From Rhodospirillaceae bacterium (GTDB lineage: Bacteria > Pseudomonadota > Alphaproteobacteria > Rhodospirillales > UBA2165): a DNA stretch of 64,000 bases. Location: contig CANIGJ010000012.1 in NCBI GenBank assembly GCA_947467145.1, forward strand, positions 1-64,000. Direction: 5' to 3'. The notes under the pieces were generated by a model. It had not been told where the DNA came from and ran no database searches. It saw nothing but the letters and a program-made list of their open reading frames with translations. Position numbers and translations under genes: made by a program. Within the stretch, counting starts at the first letter, position 1; the number at the start of each line of letters is the position of its first letter. Shown piece after piece: positions 8,595 through 18,217 of the stretch.

Positions 8595-10622
8595 ATGTGC
8601 GGAATCGCGGGAATTCTCAGGTTTGGACCGGTCGCGGGGGCGTCCGGGGGGATCGATCTCGACCTTCTTGCACGCATGACGGGTGCGTTGGCCCATCGCG
8701 GGCCGGACGGCCAGGGAATTTGGGTGGCGCCCGACGGTCGCGCCGGTCTCGGGCATCGCCGCCTGACCATCATCGATCTGTCGGACAACGCGAATCAGCC
8801 GATGCCCAACGGGGACAGTTCCAAGTGGATCGTCTTCAATGGCGAGATTTGGAATCACGTTGCCTTGCGCACCGAACTCGTTGCCGCCGGCTACAAATTC
8901 CGCACCGATCATTCCGATACCGAAGTGCTGATCCACGGCTTTGACGCCTGGGGTATCGCCGGCCTGTTGCCGCGCCTGCAGGGCATGTTCGCCTTCGCGA
9001 TCTGGGACGATACGAAAAAGCGCCTGACCCTGGCGCGCGACCGCGTCGGCGTGAAGCCGGTCTATTTTACGCGCCACGATGGCGAGTTTCACTTCGCCTC
9101 CGAGATCAAGGGCCTACTCGCCGATGGCCGGGTGCCGCGTCGTGTCTGCAATGTGGCGCTCTATCACTACCTCACGTACCTGACGACGCCGGCGCCGCTG
9201 ACCATGTTCGACGGCATCTACAAGCTGCCATGCTCGACCTATCTGGAAATCGAGGCGGACGGTGCGATGCGTAGCGCCCGTTATTGGGATGCCGTGCCGG
9301 GGCGGGGCATCGATGCGGACCGCGTGGCGCGCTTGAGCGAAAGCGAACGGACGCAATATTACATCGATGGCATCCGCGAGCGGCTCGATCGCGCGGTCGA
9401 GAAACGCATGATGTCGGATGTGCCCTACGGCGCATTCCTGTCGGGCGGTATCGATTCGTCGGCCAATGTCGCACTCATGGATCGCTATACCGACGCACCG
9501 GTGAATACCTTCACGGTCGGGTTCAGCGATTACACGCATCTCAACGAGCTCGACCACGCGCGCCGGATCGCGACCCTGTTCAAGACCAACCATCACGAGG
9601 TGTTGGTCAATGAGGGCGACATGATGGGCTATATCGCCGATCTGGTGCATCAGCAGGACGAGCCGCTGGCCGATTGGGTCTGCATCCCGCTGCACTTTGT
9701 CTCGGAATTGGCCAAGAACAACGGCATCAAGGTCGTCCAGGTCGGCGAAGGGTCCGACGAGCAATTCTGCGGCTATCGCAGTTATATGGGCCAATTGTCG
9801 CTGCATCGCGCGATGGGAGCGTTCCCGAAATTCGTGCAGCGCGGCATGGCGTTCGGTGCGCGCACCGTTGCGGGATCGAACGTGCGGCTCGGTCTGTACG
9901 CCGACATCGCCGAACGCATGGCAACGGGGCGCGAGCCGTTCTGGTCGGGATCGATCGCGTTCTGGGAAGCGCAAAAGAAAAGTCTACTCGGCGATTTCAA
10001 GGTGCCTGAGCCGACCGGTGCGGCCGACATGATCGCGGCCGGCCTATTGGACCCGGCGATCCTGCGCGCGGATAGTTTCGAAGTGGCGCGCTCGTTCCTC
10101 GAACCATTCGATCGCAAACATCCGGGCCGAGATCAATTGACCCGTATGATTCACAACGAATTCAAGCTACGCCTGCCGGAACTGTTGTTGATGCGCGTCG
10201 ACAAGATCTCGATGGCGTCATCGTTGGAAGCGCGCGAACCGTTCCTCGATCACGATCTGGTCGAATTCACAATGGATATCCCGCAAAGCGCCAAGGTGCC
10301 GGGCCGCGAGGCCAAGCATCTGTTGAAGCGCGCGGTTACGGGCCTAATCCCGGACGACATCATCTATCGCAAGAAGCAGGGCTTCGCGGCCCCCATGAGC
10401 GACTGGTTGAAGGGTGATTTCGGTGCACGGGTGGAGCGCGAGATCATGGCCTCGCCCATGCTGTCGTCGATGGGCTTCGATCGCGCGATGGTAGCCGGCA
10501 TGATCGCCGATCATCGCACGGGCCGGCGCGACACGGCCTTGCCGGTCTGGGTGATCTACAATCTGGTGGCTTGGCATGCCCATTGGATCGAGGGCGCCGG
10601 TCTACGGGCCGACGCGGCTTAA
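8595..10622 (+). CDS. Asparagine synthetase-type glutamine amidotransferase 1
   Basis: A 675-residue protein with both AsnB domains. The N-terminal class II glutaminase has the catalytic Cys2 (MCGIAG) and the usual RGPDG and FNGEIWN motifs. The C-terminal ATP pyrophosphatase domain has the PP-loop SGGIDSS near residues 282-288. The start is fixed because Cys must become the N-terminal residue. AsnB transfers glutamine-derived ammonia to aspartate through a beta-aspartyl-AMP. Homologues in polysaccharide loci (for example WbpS in Pseudomonas aeruginosa O6) amidate uronic acids. A second paralogue lies at 11856-13760 and glycosyltransferases surround both, so amidation of a sugar is as likely as asparagine synthesis. 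It ends tail to tail, overlapping the next gene by four bases. Confidence 0.88.
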   Translation: MCGIAGILRFGPVAGASGGIDLDLLARMTGALAHRGPDGQGIWVAPDGRAGLGHRRLTIIDLSDNANQPMPNGDSSKWIVFNGEIWNHVALRTELVAAGYKFRTDHSDTEVLIHGFDAWGIAGLLPRLQGMFAFAIWDDTKKRLTLARDRVGVKPVYFTRHDGEFHFASEIKGLLADGRVPRRVCNVALYHYLTYLTTPAPLTMFDGIYKLPCSTYLEIEADGAMRSARYWDAVPGRGIDADRVARLSESERTQYYIDGIRERLDRAVEKRMMSDVPYGAFLSGGIDSSANVALMDRYTDAPVNTFTVGFSDYTHLNELDHARRIATLFKTNHHEVLVNEGDMMGYIADLVHQQDEPLADWVCIPLHFVSELAKNNGIKVVQVGEGSDEQFCGYRSYMGQLSLHRAMGAFPKFVQRGMAFGARTVAGSNVRLGLYADIAERMATGREPFWSGSIAFWEAQKKSLLGDFKVPEPTGAADMIAAGLLDPAILRADSFEVARSFLEPFDRKHPGRDQLTRMIHNEFKLRLPELLLMRVDKISMASSLEAREPFLDHDLVEFTMDIPQSAKVPGREAKHLLKRAVTGLIPDDIIYRKKQGFAAPMSDWLKGDFGARVEREIMASPMLSSMGFDRAMVAGMIADHRTGRRDTALPVWVIYNLVAWHAHWIEGAGLRADAA

Positions 10623-11842
10623 CGCTTCGCGAGAACGCGTTCGAAGACCTTTTCAAGTTCCGCCGCCTGTGCCGCCCAGGTCAAACTTTCCAATCCTTTG
10701 TTGACCGGCAGTTCGGGCGCTTCGTATGCGCTGAGCGCTTCGTCGAGCGAATCGGCGATATGCGCCGCCGAGCGGCACTGATGGAACGAGCCACCGGTGC
10801 GTTCGGCGAGATCGGTCGCTTCGGCATGATCGGGCGGGAAGGCGAGGATCGGTCGGCGTGCCGCCAGCAGTTCGATGGCCTTGTGATGGAAGGTGCGCGG
10901 GCTCGTCACATAAAGATTGGCGACGGCCAATTGGTGTAGGTCCTGCAATTCGTCCAGCGGAATGAAACCGCCGGCCTTGGCTTCGAACGGCAGCTTGGCG
11001 CGCGCCAATTCCGCGCCGACTTCAAACTGGGCGTTGCCGCGATAGATGAACAGCAGGCGTTTGCGAATTTCTTCGGGTTTGCTGTTGGCCCAGCTGGCGA
11101 GGCCGGCGAAGAGCGGTTTGAGGAACTTGCCGCCATAGACGCTGCCGGTGAGCGTCACGAGCAGTGTATCGTCGGGTGCTTCTTTCTTGTCGCGACGGAT
11201 CGCGTGAGCATCGAAACCGCTATAGATGACGTCGATCTCGGAGCCGAACCATTGTTGTGACGCTTCGGCATGGGTGCGCGACAGCGCGGTCCAGGCGGCG
11301 GCGTTGCGAAAGCGCGCGGCGAGTCGGTTGCGCAAGGGGGCGGGAATGAAGCTGCCCCAGAAATCCTTGATATCGCCGACCCAGGGGCAGTGCGCGGCGC
11401 GCGCGAGGTCTTGCGCGATCAGCCAGCAGTCGACGCTGCCGAAACTGCCCAGCACGATGTCCGGTTTGAATTCGGCGGCGAGGGTCGCGACATAGGGCCG
11501 CGCACCGGCGCGCCAATCGGCGTAGAGGCCACCGTAGAGCAAATAGTAATAGGCGATGAGCGCCTGACGGATACCCCACGGCCACAGCCCGCGGCGCAAC
11601 GCGTCGAGAACGCGCCGGCGTTTGGGTGGCGTGGCGACGATCATGGGCGAGGGCTGCGCGCCGGCTCTGATCATCTCGCCAATGTCGTGTGCGGAGGGCG
11701 GCGGAGCACCACCGCGTAGTGGTTCGGTGAGGAGTGCGACCTGGTGCCCGCGTGCGGCCAGCGCGGTCGCGAATTCGCGCAGGCGTGTCGCGCAGACATG
11801 CGGCGTGTCCGGATGGCAATGATTGACGAGGACGATACGCAT
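10619..11842 (-). CDS. Glycosyltransferase, GT4-like
   Basis: A 407-residue protein starting MRIVLVNHCHPDTPH, the usual first strand and glycine-free loop of GT-B enzymes, followed by the acceptor-side domain. The C-terminal half has the donor-side pattern TFHHKAIELLAARRPILAF in place of the classical E-x7-E. The ATG at 11842 was chosen over longer in-frame extensions because those upstream residues overlap the asparagine synthase gene and look non-coding. It lies 13 bases after that gene and is probably translated from the same transcript. It probably acts at the cytosolic membrane face. Donor and acceptor sugars cannot be told. Confidence 0.8.
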   Translation of the reverse strand: MRIVLVNHCHPDTPHVCATRLREFATALAARGHQVALLTEPLRGGAPPPSAHDIGEMIRAGAQPSPMIVATPPKRRRVLDALRRGLWPWGIRQALIAYYYLLYGGLYADWRAGARPYVATLAAEFKPDIVLGSFGSVDCWLIAQDLARAAHCPWVGDIKDFWGSFIPAPLRNRLAARFRNAAAWTALSRTHAEASQQWFGSEIDVIYSGFDAHAIRRDKKEAPDDTLLVTLTGSVYGGKFLKPLFAGLASWANSKPEEIRKRLLFIYRGNAQFEVGAELARAKLPFEAKAGGFIPLDELQDLHQLAVANLYVTSPRTFHHKAIELLAARRPILAFPPDHAEATDLAERTGGSFHQCRSAAHIADSLDEALSAYEAPELPVNKGLESLTWAAQAAELEKVFERVLAKR

Positions 11843-11855
11843 CAGGCCGATCTCA

Positions 11856-13760
11856 TTATGGGTTGGCCGCGAAAACCGGCAATACCGGTCCGCGTGCGAT
11901 GCGCGCCACGAAATGCGTGCGCCACGCCTGTTCGATGAAGGGACGCCACAGCACGCTGGCCAGCGCCGTTTCGCCGTTCTGGAAACGCTCGAGTACGGAG
12001 CGCCACCAGCCCGCGCGCCAGAAGGTGCTGTCACGGAACGAGCTATCTTCGATCACCGCGCGGACGGCCGGGCCGAGGGCGCCGCGGAACCAATCGACTT
12101 GTGGCGGCACGAAGCCTTGCTTGTTCCAGCGTGTGCGGATTTTTTCCGGTAATACATTCACGAGTGCGCCGCGCAACAGATGTTTGGTTTCGGCGCCGCC
12201 CATCAGATAGGCCGGCGGCAAGGAGAACACGAACTCGGCCAGGCGATGATCGCAAAAGGGCAGGCGGACTTCGCGCGAATGCGCCATTGAATTGCGATCG
12301 CCGTAGCGCAGCAATACCGGCAATGTCGCACTCAACATGTCGCGATGCAGTGCGCTGGCCAGCGGATGCAGACCCGGCGCGTCCGTCGGCTTGGGGAGCG
12401 CCTGATACATGCGTTCTGCCACCGGCCAAGCGAGGCCGAAGGCAGCGTCACTGCCGGCGTTCATCGCACCGGCTAAGCCGTGCGCGGCGCGGCGCGGCAG
12501 GCTGCGCGACAGGCGCTGGCGGGCGGACGCCAAGCCGAGCGGATAACGCTCGGCGATCTTGGCGCGTTCGATTGCCCGTTCCGACGGTGCGAGGCTCGCA
12601 AGATAAGGTTCGAAATATTGCTCGTAGCCGCCCAGCAGTTCGTCCGCACCCTGTCCATCGAGCAGTACGGTGATCCCGGTTTCCTTGGCAAGGCGGAAGA
12701 CGCACCATTGCGCGTATTGGCTGGCGCTGCCGGTCGGCAATTCATTGTGCCAGGCGAAGTCGGTGATGTCCGCCAGGAAGCCCTCGGGTTTCGGTTCGGC
12801 GATGTGGCTGCGTGTGTGTGCCGCGCGCACGACCTCGTCGGCCCATTCGCCTTCGTCGGCATTCGTTCCGGGGAAGCGGCCCGTGAAGGTGTCGTACGGC
12901 GTATCGTCGCCCAGCAATTGGCGTGCGATGCAGACGATGGCGCTGGAATCGAGGCCGCCCGACAGGCACGAACCCTGCGGCACGTCGCTGCGCAGGCGCA
13001 GTTTGATTGAATCCGTGAGCAATTCGCGAAAGCGGTATTGCGCGTCGGCTTCCGAGAGTGTTCCGAGCGCTGCATCGGGTTGCGCATCCCAGTAACGCAT
13101 GATGCGCCAGGTCAGCCGGTCGAGATCGAGCGTCAGGCTATGCGCCTGCGGCAACTGGAAGATACCCGGGAAGATCGTGTTGATGCCGTCATCCAAGCCT
13201 TGCGACGGGTGGAACAGGAAGCGCGCAAGCCGCACGTCATCGATGCGATCGACGATCCGCTCGATGCGCAGCAGGGCTTTGTATTCCGAGGCAAAAGCAA
13301 AATAGTCGTCGCCCGCGCGGAACAGGAACGGCTTTTCGCCAAAGCGGTCGCGGGCACAGAACAGGACGCGGCGGTCGGCATCGTAGATGGCGAAGGCGAA
13401 CATGCCGTTGAATTCGGACACGCAGGCCTCACCCCAACGGCGATAGGCGGCGAGCAGGACTTCGGTATCGCAGCTTGTCTCGAAATGTTCGCCCTCTTGC
13501 TTCAAGCGCGCGGCGAGTTCGAGATAATTGTAGATCTCGCCATTGAAGGTGACGACATGGGTGCCCGATACCATTGGCTGATGGCCGGCCGGCGTCGGAT
13601 CGAGGATCGACAGGCGGCGGTGTCCGAGGACGCAGCGCCCATCCGGGCTCGACCACAGCCCCGCATCGTCAGGTCCGCGATGCGCCAATAGGTCCGTCAT
13701 CGCCGCAACCGTGGCGCGATGGACGGGCCTCGCGCCCACAAGTCCGGCTATTCCGCACAT
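11856..13760 (-). CDS. Asparagine synthetase-type glutamine amidotransferase 2
   Basis: A 634-residue AsnB-type enzyme. Catalytic Cys2 is in MCGIAGL, the glutaminase motifs LAHRGPDD and FNGEIYNY follow, and the synthetase PP-loop SGGLDSS is near residues 263-269. Both active sites appear intact. It differs clearly from the copy at 8595 in length and sequence, so the two are not a recent duplication. It sits between a GT9 gene 12 bases upstream and a GT4-like gene downstream on the same strand. That context favours a role in glycan amidation over housekeeping asparagine synthesis, but this is inference. Confidence 0.87.
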   Translation of the reverse strand: MCGIAGLVGARPVHRATVAAMTDLLAHRGPDDAGLWSSPDGRCVLGHRRLSILDPTPAGHQPMVSGTHVVTFNGEIYNYLELAARLKQEGEHFETSCDTEVLLAAYRRWGEACVSEFNGMFAFAIYDADRRVLFCARDRFGEKPFLFRAGDDYFAFASEYKALLRIERIVDRIDDVRLARFLFHPSQGLDDGINTIFPGIFQLPQAHSLTLDLDRLTWRIMRYWDAQPDAALGTLSEADAQYRFRELLTDSIKLRLRSDVPQGSCLSGGLDSSAIVCIARQLLGDDTPYDTFTGRFPGTNADEGEWADEVVRAAHTRSHIAEPKPEGFLADITDFAWHNELPTGSASQYAQWCVFRLAKETGITVLLDGQGADELLGGYEQYFEPYLASLAPSERAIERAKIAERYPLGLASARQRLSRSLPRRAAHGLAGAMNAGSDAAFGLAWPVAERMYQALPKPTDAPGLHPLASALHRDMLSATLPVLLRYGDRNSMAHSREVRLPFCDHRLAEFVFSLPPAYLMGGAETKHLLRGALVNVLPEKIRTRWNKQGFVPPQVDWFRGALGPAVRAVIEDSSFRDSTFWRAGWWRSVLERFQNGETALASVLWRPFIEQAWRTHFVARIARGPVLPVFAANP

Positions 13761-13772
13761 GGGCTTCCAATA

Positions 13773-14813
13773 TCACGTGGACGCGGAGGTTGCCAAAAGT
13801 TCCAGGCAGGCGGCCACAACCGGCTCGGGCGCTATCGCGGCGATGGAATTGCCGGCGACGCGGAATCCGGTGCGCGCCGGCACCGTTGGTTCGGCATCCC
13901 AGGGATAGAAGATGCGGTTGCGGTCCCCGCGCGGGAACCACACACCTGGTTTGGCGCGCGCGCTGAAGATGGCGACGCACGGGCAGCCGACCAGGGCGGC
14001 AAGATGCATGGGGCCGCTGTCGTGGCCCAGATAGAACGCGGCCCGTGTCCCCATGAGGGCGCTGATGCGGGGCGCCGTGCGGCCGCACAGGTTGAGGATC
14101 GGGCCGCGCCAAGCGGCGAGCATGCGTTGGGTGCGCGCCGATTCGTCCTGCGCACCGATGGCGACAAGGCCGAGCGTCGGATAGGCGGCCGACACCTGAT
14201 CCAAAACGCGCAGCCAATTGCTATCGCCCCAATCCTTGTCGGGCAATTTGGCGCCCAGGCTGAACAGGATATAGCGCTCTCGGCCAGCCCAGTCGGCAAG
14301 GACGGCGTCGGCTTCCTGGCGTTCGGGGGGCGTGAAGGCAAAGGTCCAATCGGGCGATTCGGCGGCACCGATGACGCGCAATAGCCGATCCGTCTCGGAT
14401 TCCCATAGACCCGTCCCCAGCGGGCGGTAGCGCGCCGTGTCGGCTGCATCGGGCGCGCCGATGACGGTGCGGAGCCCGCACAGCCGGAAAAAAGCCCGTT
14501 CCTTCAGGCGGGCCAGGATTCCCGAGGGCTCGGACAGGTAATAGAGGCAATCGGGCTTGAGGGCGCGGACCTGATCGATGGCGGCTTTGAGTTGGGGCCA
14601 GCCGCCGCCGCCGCGCGGCAGGTTTATGTAGCCCTGGACGAGCATGCTATTCTTGAGCACATCTTCGATGGCGGCGGCGGTTTCCATGACCGGCTTATTG
14701 GTCAGGATCCAGCGCTCGGCACCGGGATGGGCATGAGCGATCGCATTGAGGGCCGGAATGCTGACGATGGCGTCGCCGATGCTGCCGCGGCGGAAGATCA
14801 GGACGGATGTCAT
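13773..14813 (-). CDS. Glycosyltransferase family 9 protein (heptosyltransferase-like)
   Basis: A 346-residue GT-B enzyme of the ADP-heptose:LPS heptosyltransferase family. The N-terminal strand and loop LIFRRGSIGDAIVSIPAL are typical of GT9. The C-terminal donor-site motif GHDSGPMHLAALVGCPCVAIF is complete and includes the Asp and His of the family signature. GT9 enzymes add heptose, or occasionally other sugars, to lipopolysaccharide at the inner membrane. It is the first gene of the minus-strand trio GT9-asnB-GT4 and is divergent from the plus-strand glycosyltransferase run starting at 14881. Confidence 0.87.
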   Translation of the reverse strand: MTSVLIFRRGSIGDAIVSIPALNAIAHAHPGAERWILTNKPVMETAAAIEDVLKNSMLVQGYINLPRGGGGWPQLKAAIDQVRALKPDCLYYLSEPSGILARLKERAFFRLCGLRTVIGAPDAADTARYRPLGTGLWESETDRLLRVIGAAESPDWTFAFTPPERQEADAVLADWAGRERYILFSLGAKLPDKDWGDSNWLRVLDQVSAAYPTLGLVAIGAQDESARTQRMLAAWRGPILNLCGRTAPRISALMGTRAAFYLGHDSGPMHLAALVGCPCVAIFSARAKPGVWFPRGDRNRIFYPWDAEPTVPARTGFRVAGNSIAAIAPEPVVAACLELLATSAST

Positions 14814-14845
14814 AAGGGGATATTCATAGGGATGGCACGAACGGC

Positions 14846-14873
14846 TTGTCTTTCATCGCGTTTGAAATATTAA
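14846..14873 (+). promoter_or_regulatory. Possible sigma-70 promoter of the plus-strand glycosyltransferase run
   Basis: TTGTCT at 14846-14851 and TATTAA at 14868-14873 are separated by 16 bases. Each box matches four of six consensus bases. Transcription would begin close to the ATG at 14881, so the first gene would have almost no leader. AAGGG just before the ATG could also serve as a ribosome-binding site, which would argue for a start further upstream. Confidence 0.3.
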
Positions 14874-14880
14874 GGGTTCG

Positions 14881-16065
14881 ATGAAGCGCACGTTTCTCAA
14901 TAGTGACCGGCTCCGGGTTCTCGTCAACGGCATCCACGCCAAAAGCGGCGGCGGGGTGACCTATTTGCGCAACATCATGCCCTTACTCGCGGCCGATGAC
15001 GAGTTGGAACTTCATCTGTTCCTCCATCGCGACCAGTTTGCCTTGTTCGGCACGATCCACGAACGGGTCCGCATCCATCTGCTGGATTTTCCGGCCGGAT
15101 TTTTCTCCAATCTGGTTTGGGAACAGCTCGTCCTGCCGATCTTCGCCCGGATCATGCGTGTCGACGTTACCCTATCGCTCGCCAATTACGGTCCGCTCGC
15201 GGCACCCTCGCAGATCATCATGCTGCGTAATTCGTTGGCCGTAGCCGGTAAGGAGACGCGCCTGCTCAAGCGGCTCTATTGGGTGGGGCTGACGGTCATG
15301 ACCGCGCTGTCGCTGTTCGCCAGCCGCCGCGCCATCGCGGTGTCGCGTTATGCGCGCAGCGCGCTCAGTTTCGGCTTGGGCGATCAGCTGCAGAACAAAG
15401 TTTCCGTCGTCTATCACGGCGTGAACGATATTTTCCGTCCCTCCGCCGACCCACGCGTGGGCGAATATCTACTCGCGGTTTCGGATATCTATGTGCAGAA
15501 GAATTTGCACACTTTGATCCGCGCGTTGGCGGCGGTGAAGAAAAAATTTCCCGATATCGTGCTCAAGGTCGCGGGGCGTCCGATCGATGCTGAATACATG
15601 GCCGAATTGGAGGCGGCAATCGCGGCCGAGAATCTGATCGGATCGATCGAATTCCTGGGTGCGTGCAGCACCGACCAGCTGTTGCATCTGTATCAAGATT
15701 GCAAACTGTTCGTTTTCCCCTCCACGGTTGAAACCTTCGGCAATCCGCTGGTCGAAGCCATGGCCTGCGGTGCACCGATCGCCAGTTCGAACAGCGCTGC
15801 GATGCCGGAAATCCTGGGTAATGCTGCGGTCTTCTTCGACCCGTTGGATGCGCACGAAATGGCCGAACGGATCGGCGCGTTGCTGGCCGATACGGCCGCA
15901 CGCGAACGGTTGACGCGTAATGCCCTGACCCGCGCGGAGCGTTTCTCGTGGCAATCGACGGCAGCCCAGACCGCCGAGGTGATCAAATCCGTCGCACCCG
16001 ATCGTGATCGGCTGATCGGACGAACCGCGCGCGCATCGCAACCGCCGGCCGAGGCGAGGCCGTGA
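14881..16065 (+). CDS. Glycosyltransferase family 4 protein
   Basis: A 394-residue GT-B retaining glycosyltransferase. A glycine-rich N-terminal turn (HAKSGGGVTYLRN) is followed by the acceptor domain. The donor domain starts near residue 195 (LAVSDIYVQKNLHTL), and the signature ETFGNPLVEAMACGAP carries the E-x7-E pair that positions the nucleotide sugar. It is the first of five overlapping genes (14881-20501) whose starts and stops share four bases each, a sign of translational coupling. It probably adds one sugar to a lipid-linked oligosaccharide at the cytosolic membrane face. Confidence 0.87.
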   Translation: MKRTFLNSDRLRVLVNGIHAKSGGGVTYLRNIMPLLAADDELELHLFLHRDQFALFGTIHERVRIHLLDFPAGFFSNLVWEQLVLPIFARIMRVDVTLSLANYGPLAAPSQIIMLRNSLAVAGKETRLLKRLYWVGLTVMTALSLFASRRAIAVSRYARSALSFGLGDQLQNKVSVVYHGVNDIFRPSADPRVGEYLLAVSDIYVQKNLHTLIRALAAVKKKFPDIVLKVAGRPIDAEYMAELEAAIAAENLIGSIEFLGACSTDQLLHLYQDCKLFVFPSTVETFGNPLVEAMACGAPIASSNSAAMPEILGNAAVFFDPLDAHEMAERIGALLADTAARERLTRNALTRAERFSWQSTAAQTAEVIKSVAPDRDRLIGRTARASQPPAEARP

Positions 16066-17174
16066 CGGTACGGCTACTCTATTTCGTCAGCCATCCGATT
16101 CAGTATCAGGCGCCGCTCTTGCGGTTGATCGCGCGCGAGCCCGGCTTCGCGCTGAAAGTCATCTTCGAGGATGATTTTTCGTCCGGCCGTTATCGCGATG
16201 CGGGCTTTGGCGTCGATGTGCAATGGGATGTTCCATTGCGCGATGGTTATGGCAGCGCGTTGGCGGGCGAAACCGACCTGGCCGCCGCGATCCGCGATGC
16301 CGATGTGATCTGGCTGCATGGTTGGCAAAGTGCGCTCATGCGTCGCGTCTTGGCGCTGGCGCACCGGCTGGGGCGCCCGGTCCTGATGCGGGGCGAGAAT
16401 TGGTCGCGCGCGATGCCGGACGGGCTGCCGCCGCGTAGTTGGATCAAACGGCTTTATCTCGCGCGCATCTTTGCGCGCTGTCGGGGTTTTCTCGCGGTCG
16501 GCTCGCAGAACCGCGCCTATTACGCGGAACGGGGCGTAGCGCCGGGGCGTATCTTCGCCATGCCGTACGCCATCGACAACGACTTCTTCGCCAGCCGCGC
16601 GACGCCGCAGGCGGCGGCCGAGGTGCGGGCACGCCACGGCATTGCGGCCGATCGCAAGATCTTGCTGTATGCCGGCAAGCTCACCCAACGCAAACATGCC
16701 GATCATCTGCTGACGGCATGGCAGGCGGCCGACTGGCCGGATGGGCAGCGCCCGGCGCTGCTGATCGTCGGCGACGGCGAATTGCGAGGTTCCTTGGAAC
16801 GCGCGGCGGATGCCGACGTGATCTTTGCCGGCTTTCGCAACCAAAGCGAAATGCCGGCTTATTATGCCGCGGCCGATCTATTCGCACTGCTGGCCGAACG
16901 CGAACCCTGGGGGCTGGCGGTCAACGAGGCGATGGCCTGCGGCACCGGCGTTATCGCCACCGATCAGGTGGGGGCAGCCTACGACCTCGTCGGCCCGGAC
17001 ACCGGCATGTGTCTGCCGACCGGTGACGTGGCGGGGCTGGCGCGCGCCTTGCCCGGTCTGATGGCGCGCTCAGCCGATCTGGGACGGGGTGCTAAGGCGC
17101 GCATTGCGTCGTGGGATTTCCGGGCCGACATCGCCGGCCTGCGCGCGGCGGTGGACGCGGTGGTGCGGCCATGA
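16062..17174 (+). CDS. Glycosyltransferase family 4 protein
   Basis: A 370-residue GT-B enzyme. The N terminus VRLLYFVSHPIQYQAPLLR resembles glycosyltransferases with an acceptor site for lipid-linked or peptide-linked sugars. The donor-side motif EREPWGLAVNEAMACGTG gives the E-x7-E signature. It starts with GTG (16062) inside the stop of the preceding gene by a GTGA overlap and ends with an ATGA overlap on the next one. The sugar transferred is not known. Confidence 0.86.
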   Translation: MTVRLLYFVSHPIQYQAPLLRLIAREPGFALKVIFEDDFSSGRYRDAGFGVDVQWDVPLRDGYGSALAGETDLAAAIRDADVIWLHGWQSALMRRVLALAHRLGRPVLMRGENWSRAMPDGLPPRSWIKRLYLARIFARCRGFLAVGSQNRAYYAERGVAPGRIFAMPYAIDNDFFASRATPQAAAEVRARHGIAADRKILLYAGKLTQRKHADHLLTAWQAADWPDGQRPALLIVGDGELRGSLERAADADVIFAGFRNQSEMPAYYAAADLFALLAEREPWGLAVNEAMACGTGVIATDQVGAAYDLVGPDTGMCLPTGDVAGLARALPGLMARSADLGRGAKARIASWDFRADIAGLRAAVDAVVRP

Positions 17175-18217
17175 CGCGCGTCCTGTTCGTTGGCATGACC
17201 GTTCCCGGTTCGCGCACCGTGCAACGCATCCGCACGCTCCGCGAGATGGGCATCGAGGTCACCGTCGTACCGACACATCCCGAGGGCGCTACCTACGAAG
17301 ATAAACCGAGTCTGGCCGAACGTATTCGTTATCGCCTGCGCATCCCGGCCGATCTCGGCGGCGCCAATGCGGCGATCCTCAAGCAGCTCGCCGCCAGCCC
17401 TTACGATATCCTGTGGCTCGATCGCGCGGTGGCAATCCGTGCGGCGACCTTGCGCGCGGCCAAACGCAGCGCGCCCGATCTTCGCATCGTCTGGTATGCC
17501 GAGGACGATATGATGAACTCGCATCATCTGTCCTATTGGACCGAGCGCGCATTGCCCTTGTTCGATCTGTGGGTGACGACGAAATCGGCCAATGTGCAGG
17601 CGCATGAAATGCCGGCCAAGGGGGTGCGGCGGATGCTGTTCGTCAACAATTCCTACGATCCGGCGCTGCATCGCGCGGTCGTGGTGACGGACGCCGAGCG
17701 GCGGGATTTGGGGTCGGACATCAGTTTCGTCGGAACATTTGAGCAGGCCCGGGCGAAGAGCCTCGCCGATCTGGCGCGCGCCGGGTTCGATGTCCGCGTA
17801 TGGGGCAATGGTTGGCGCCGGGCCTCCGACCGGCCAGCCGGCTTGCGTATCGAGGATCGTCCGGTCTACGACGACGATTATGCCAAGGTCGTCTGCGCCA
17901 GCCGTCTTAACCTGTGTTTCCTGCGCAAGGAAAACCGCGATCTGCAGACCTGCCGGTCCATCGAGATTCCGGCCATGGGCGGGTTGATGGTGCACGAACG
18001 CAACGCCGAGATCGCCGGCCTGTTCAAGGACGGCGAGGACGCGGTGTTGTTCGATTCCGACGCCGAATTGATTGCGCGCTGCCGCGATCTGTTGTTCGAC
18101 GCGGAGGCGTGCCGGCGCATCGCGCAGAATGGCCATCGCGCCGTTCTCGAAGGCGGCTATCGTCACGAGGACCGTTTGCGGCTTATTCTCGATACGGCAT
18201 TGGAGCGGCACCGGTGA
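17171..18217 (+). CDS. Glycosyltransferase (Glyco_trans_1_2/CgeB-like)
   Basis: A 348-residue protein with a GT-B-like layout. It opens with MTRVLFVGMTVPGSRTVQR, and the C-terminal block runs through RSIEIPAMGGLMVHERNAE and an acidic loop KDGEDAVLFDS. That pattern is typical of the CgeB-like subgroup rather than of standard GT4, which has E-x7-E. The ATG at 17171 was chosen because it forms an ATGA overlap with the preceding stop; a longer frame upstream would overlap the preceding gene for 60 bases. It is the third member of the coupled run. Confidence 0.8.
   Translation: MTRVLFVGMTVPGSRTVQRIRTLREMGIEVTVVPTHPEGATYEDKPSLAERIRYRLRIPADLGGANAAILKQLAASPYDILWLDRAVAIRAATLRAAKRSAPDLRIVWYAEDDMMNSHHLSYWTERALPLFDLWVTTKSANVQAHEMPAKGVRRMLFVNNSYDPALHRAVVVTDAERRDLGSDISFVGTFEQARAKSLADLARAGFDVRVWGNGWRRASDRPAGLRIEDRPVYDDDYAKVVCASRLNLCFLRKENRDLQTCRSIEIPAMGGLMVHERNAEIAGLFKDGEDAVLFDSDAELIARCRDLLFDAEACRRIAQNGHRAVLEGGYRHEDRLRLILDTALERHR

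Noticed and set aside
17914..18213. Longer N-terminal extension of the glycosyltransferase at 18214
   Set aside because: These 300 bases are inside the preceding gene in another frame; the conserved GT start and GTGA overlap fix the start at 18214.
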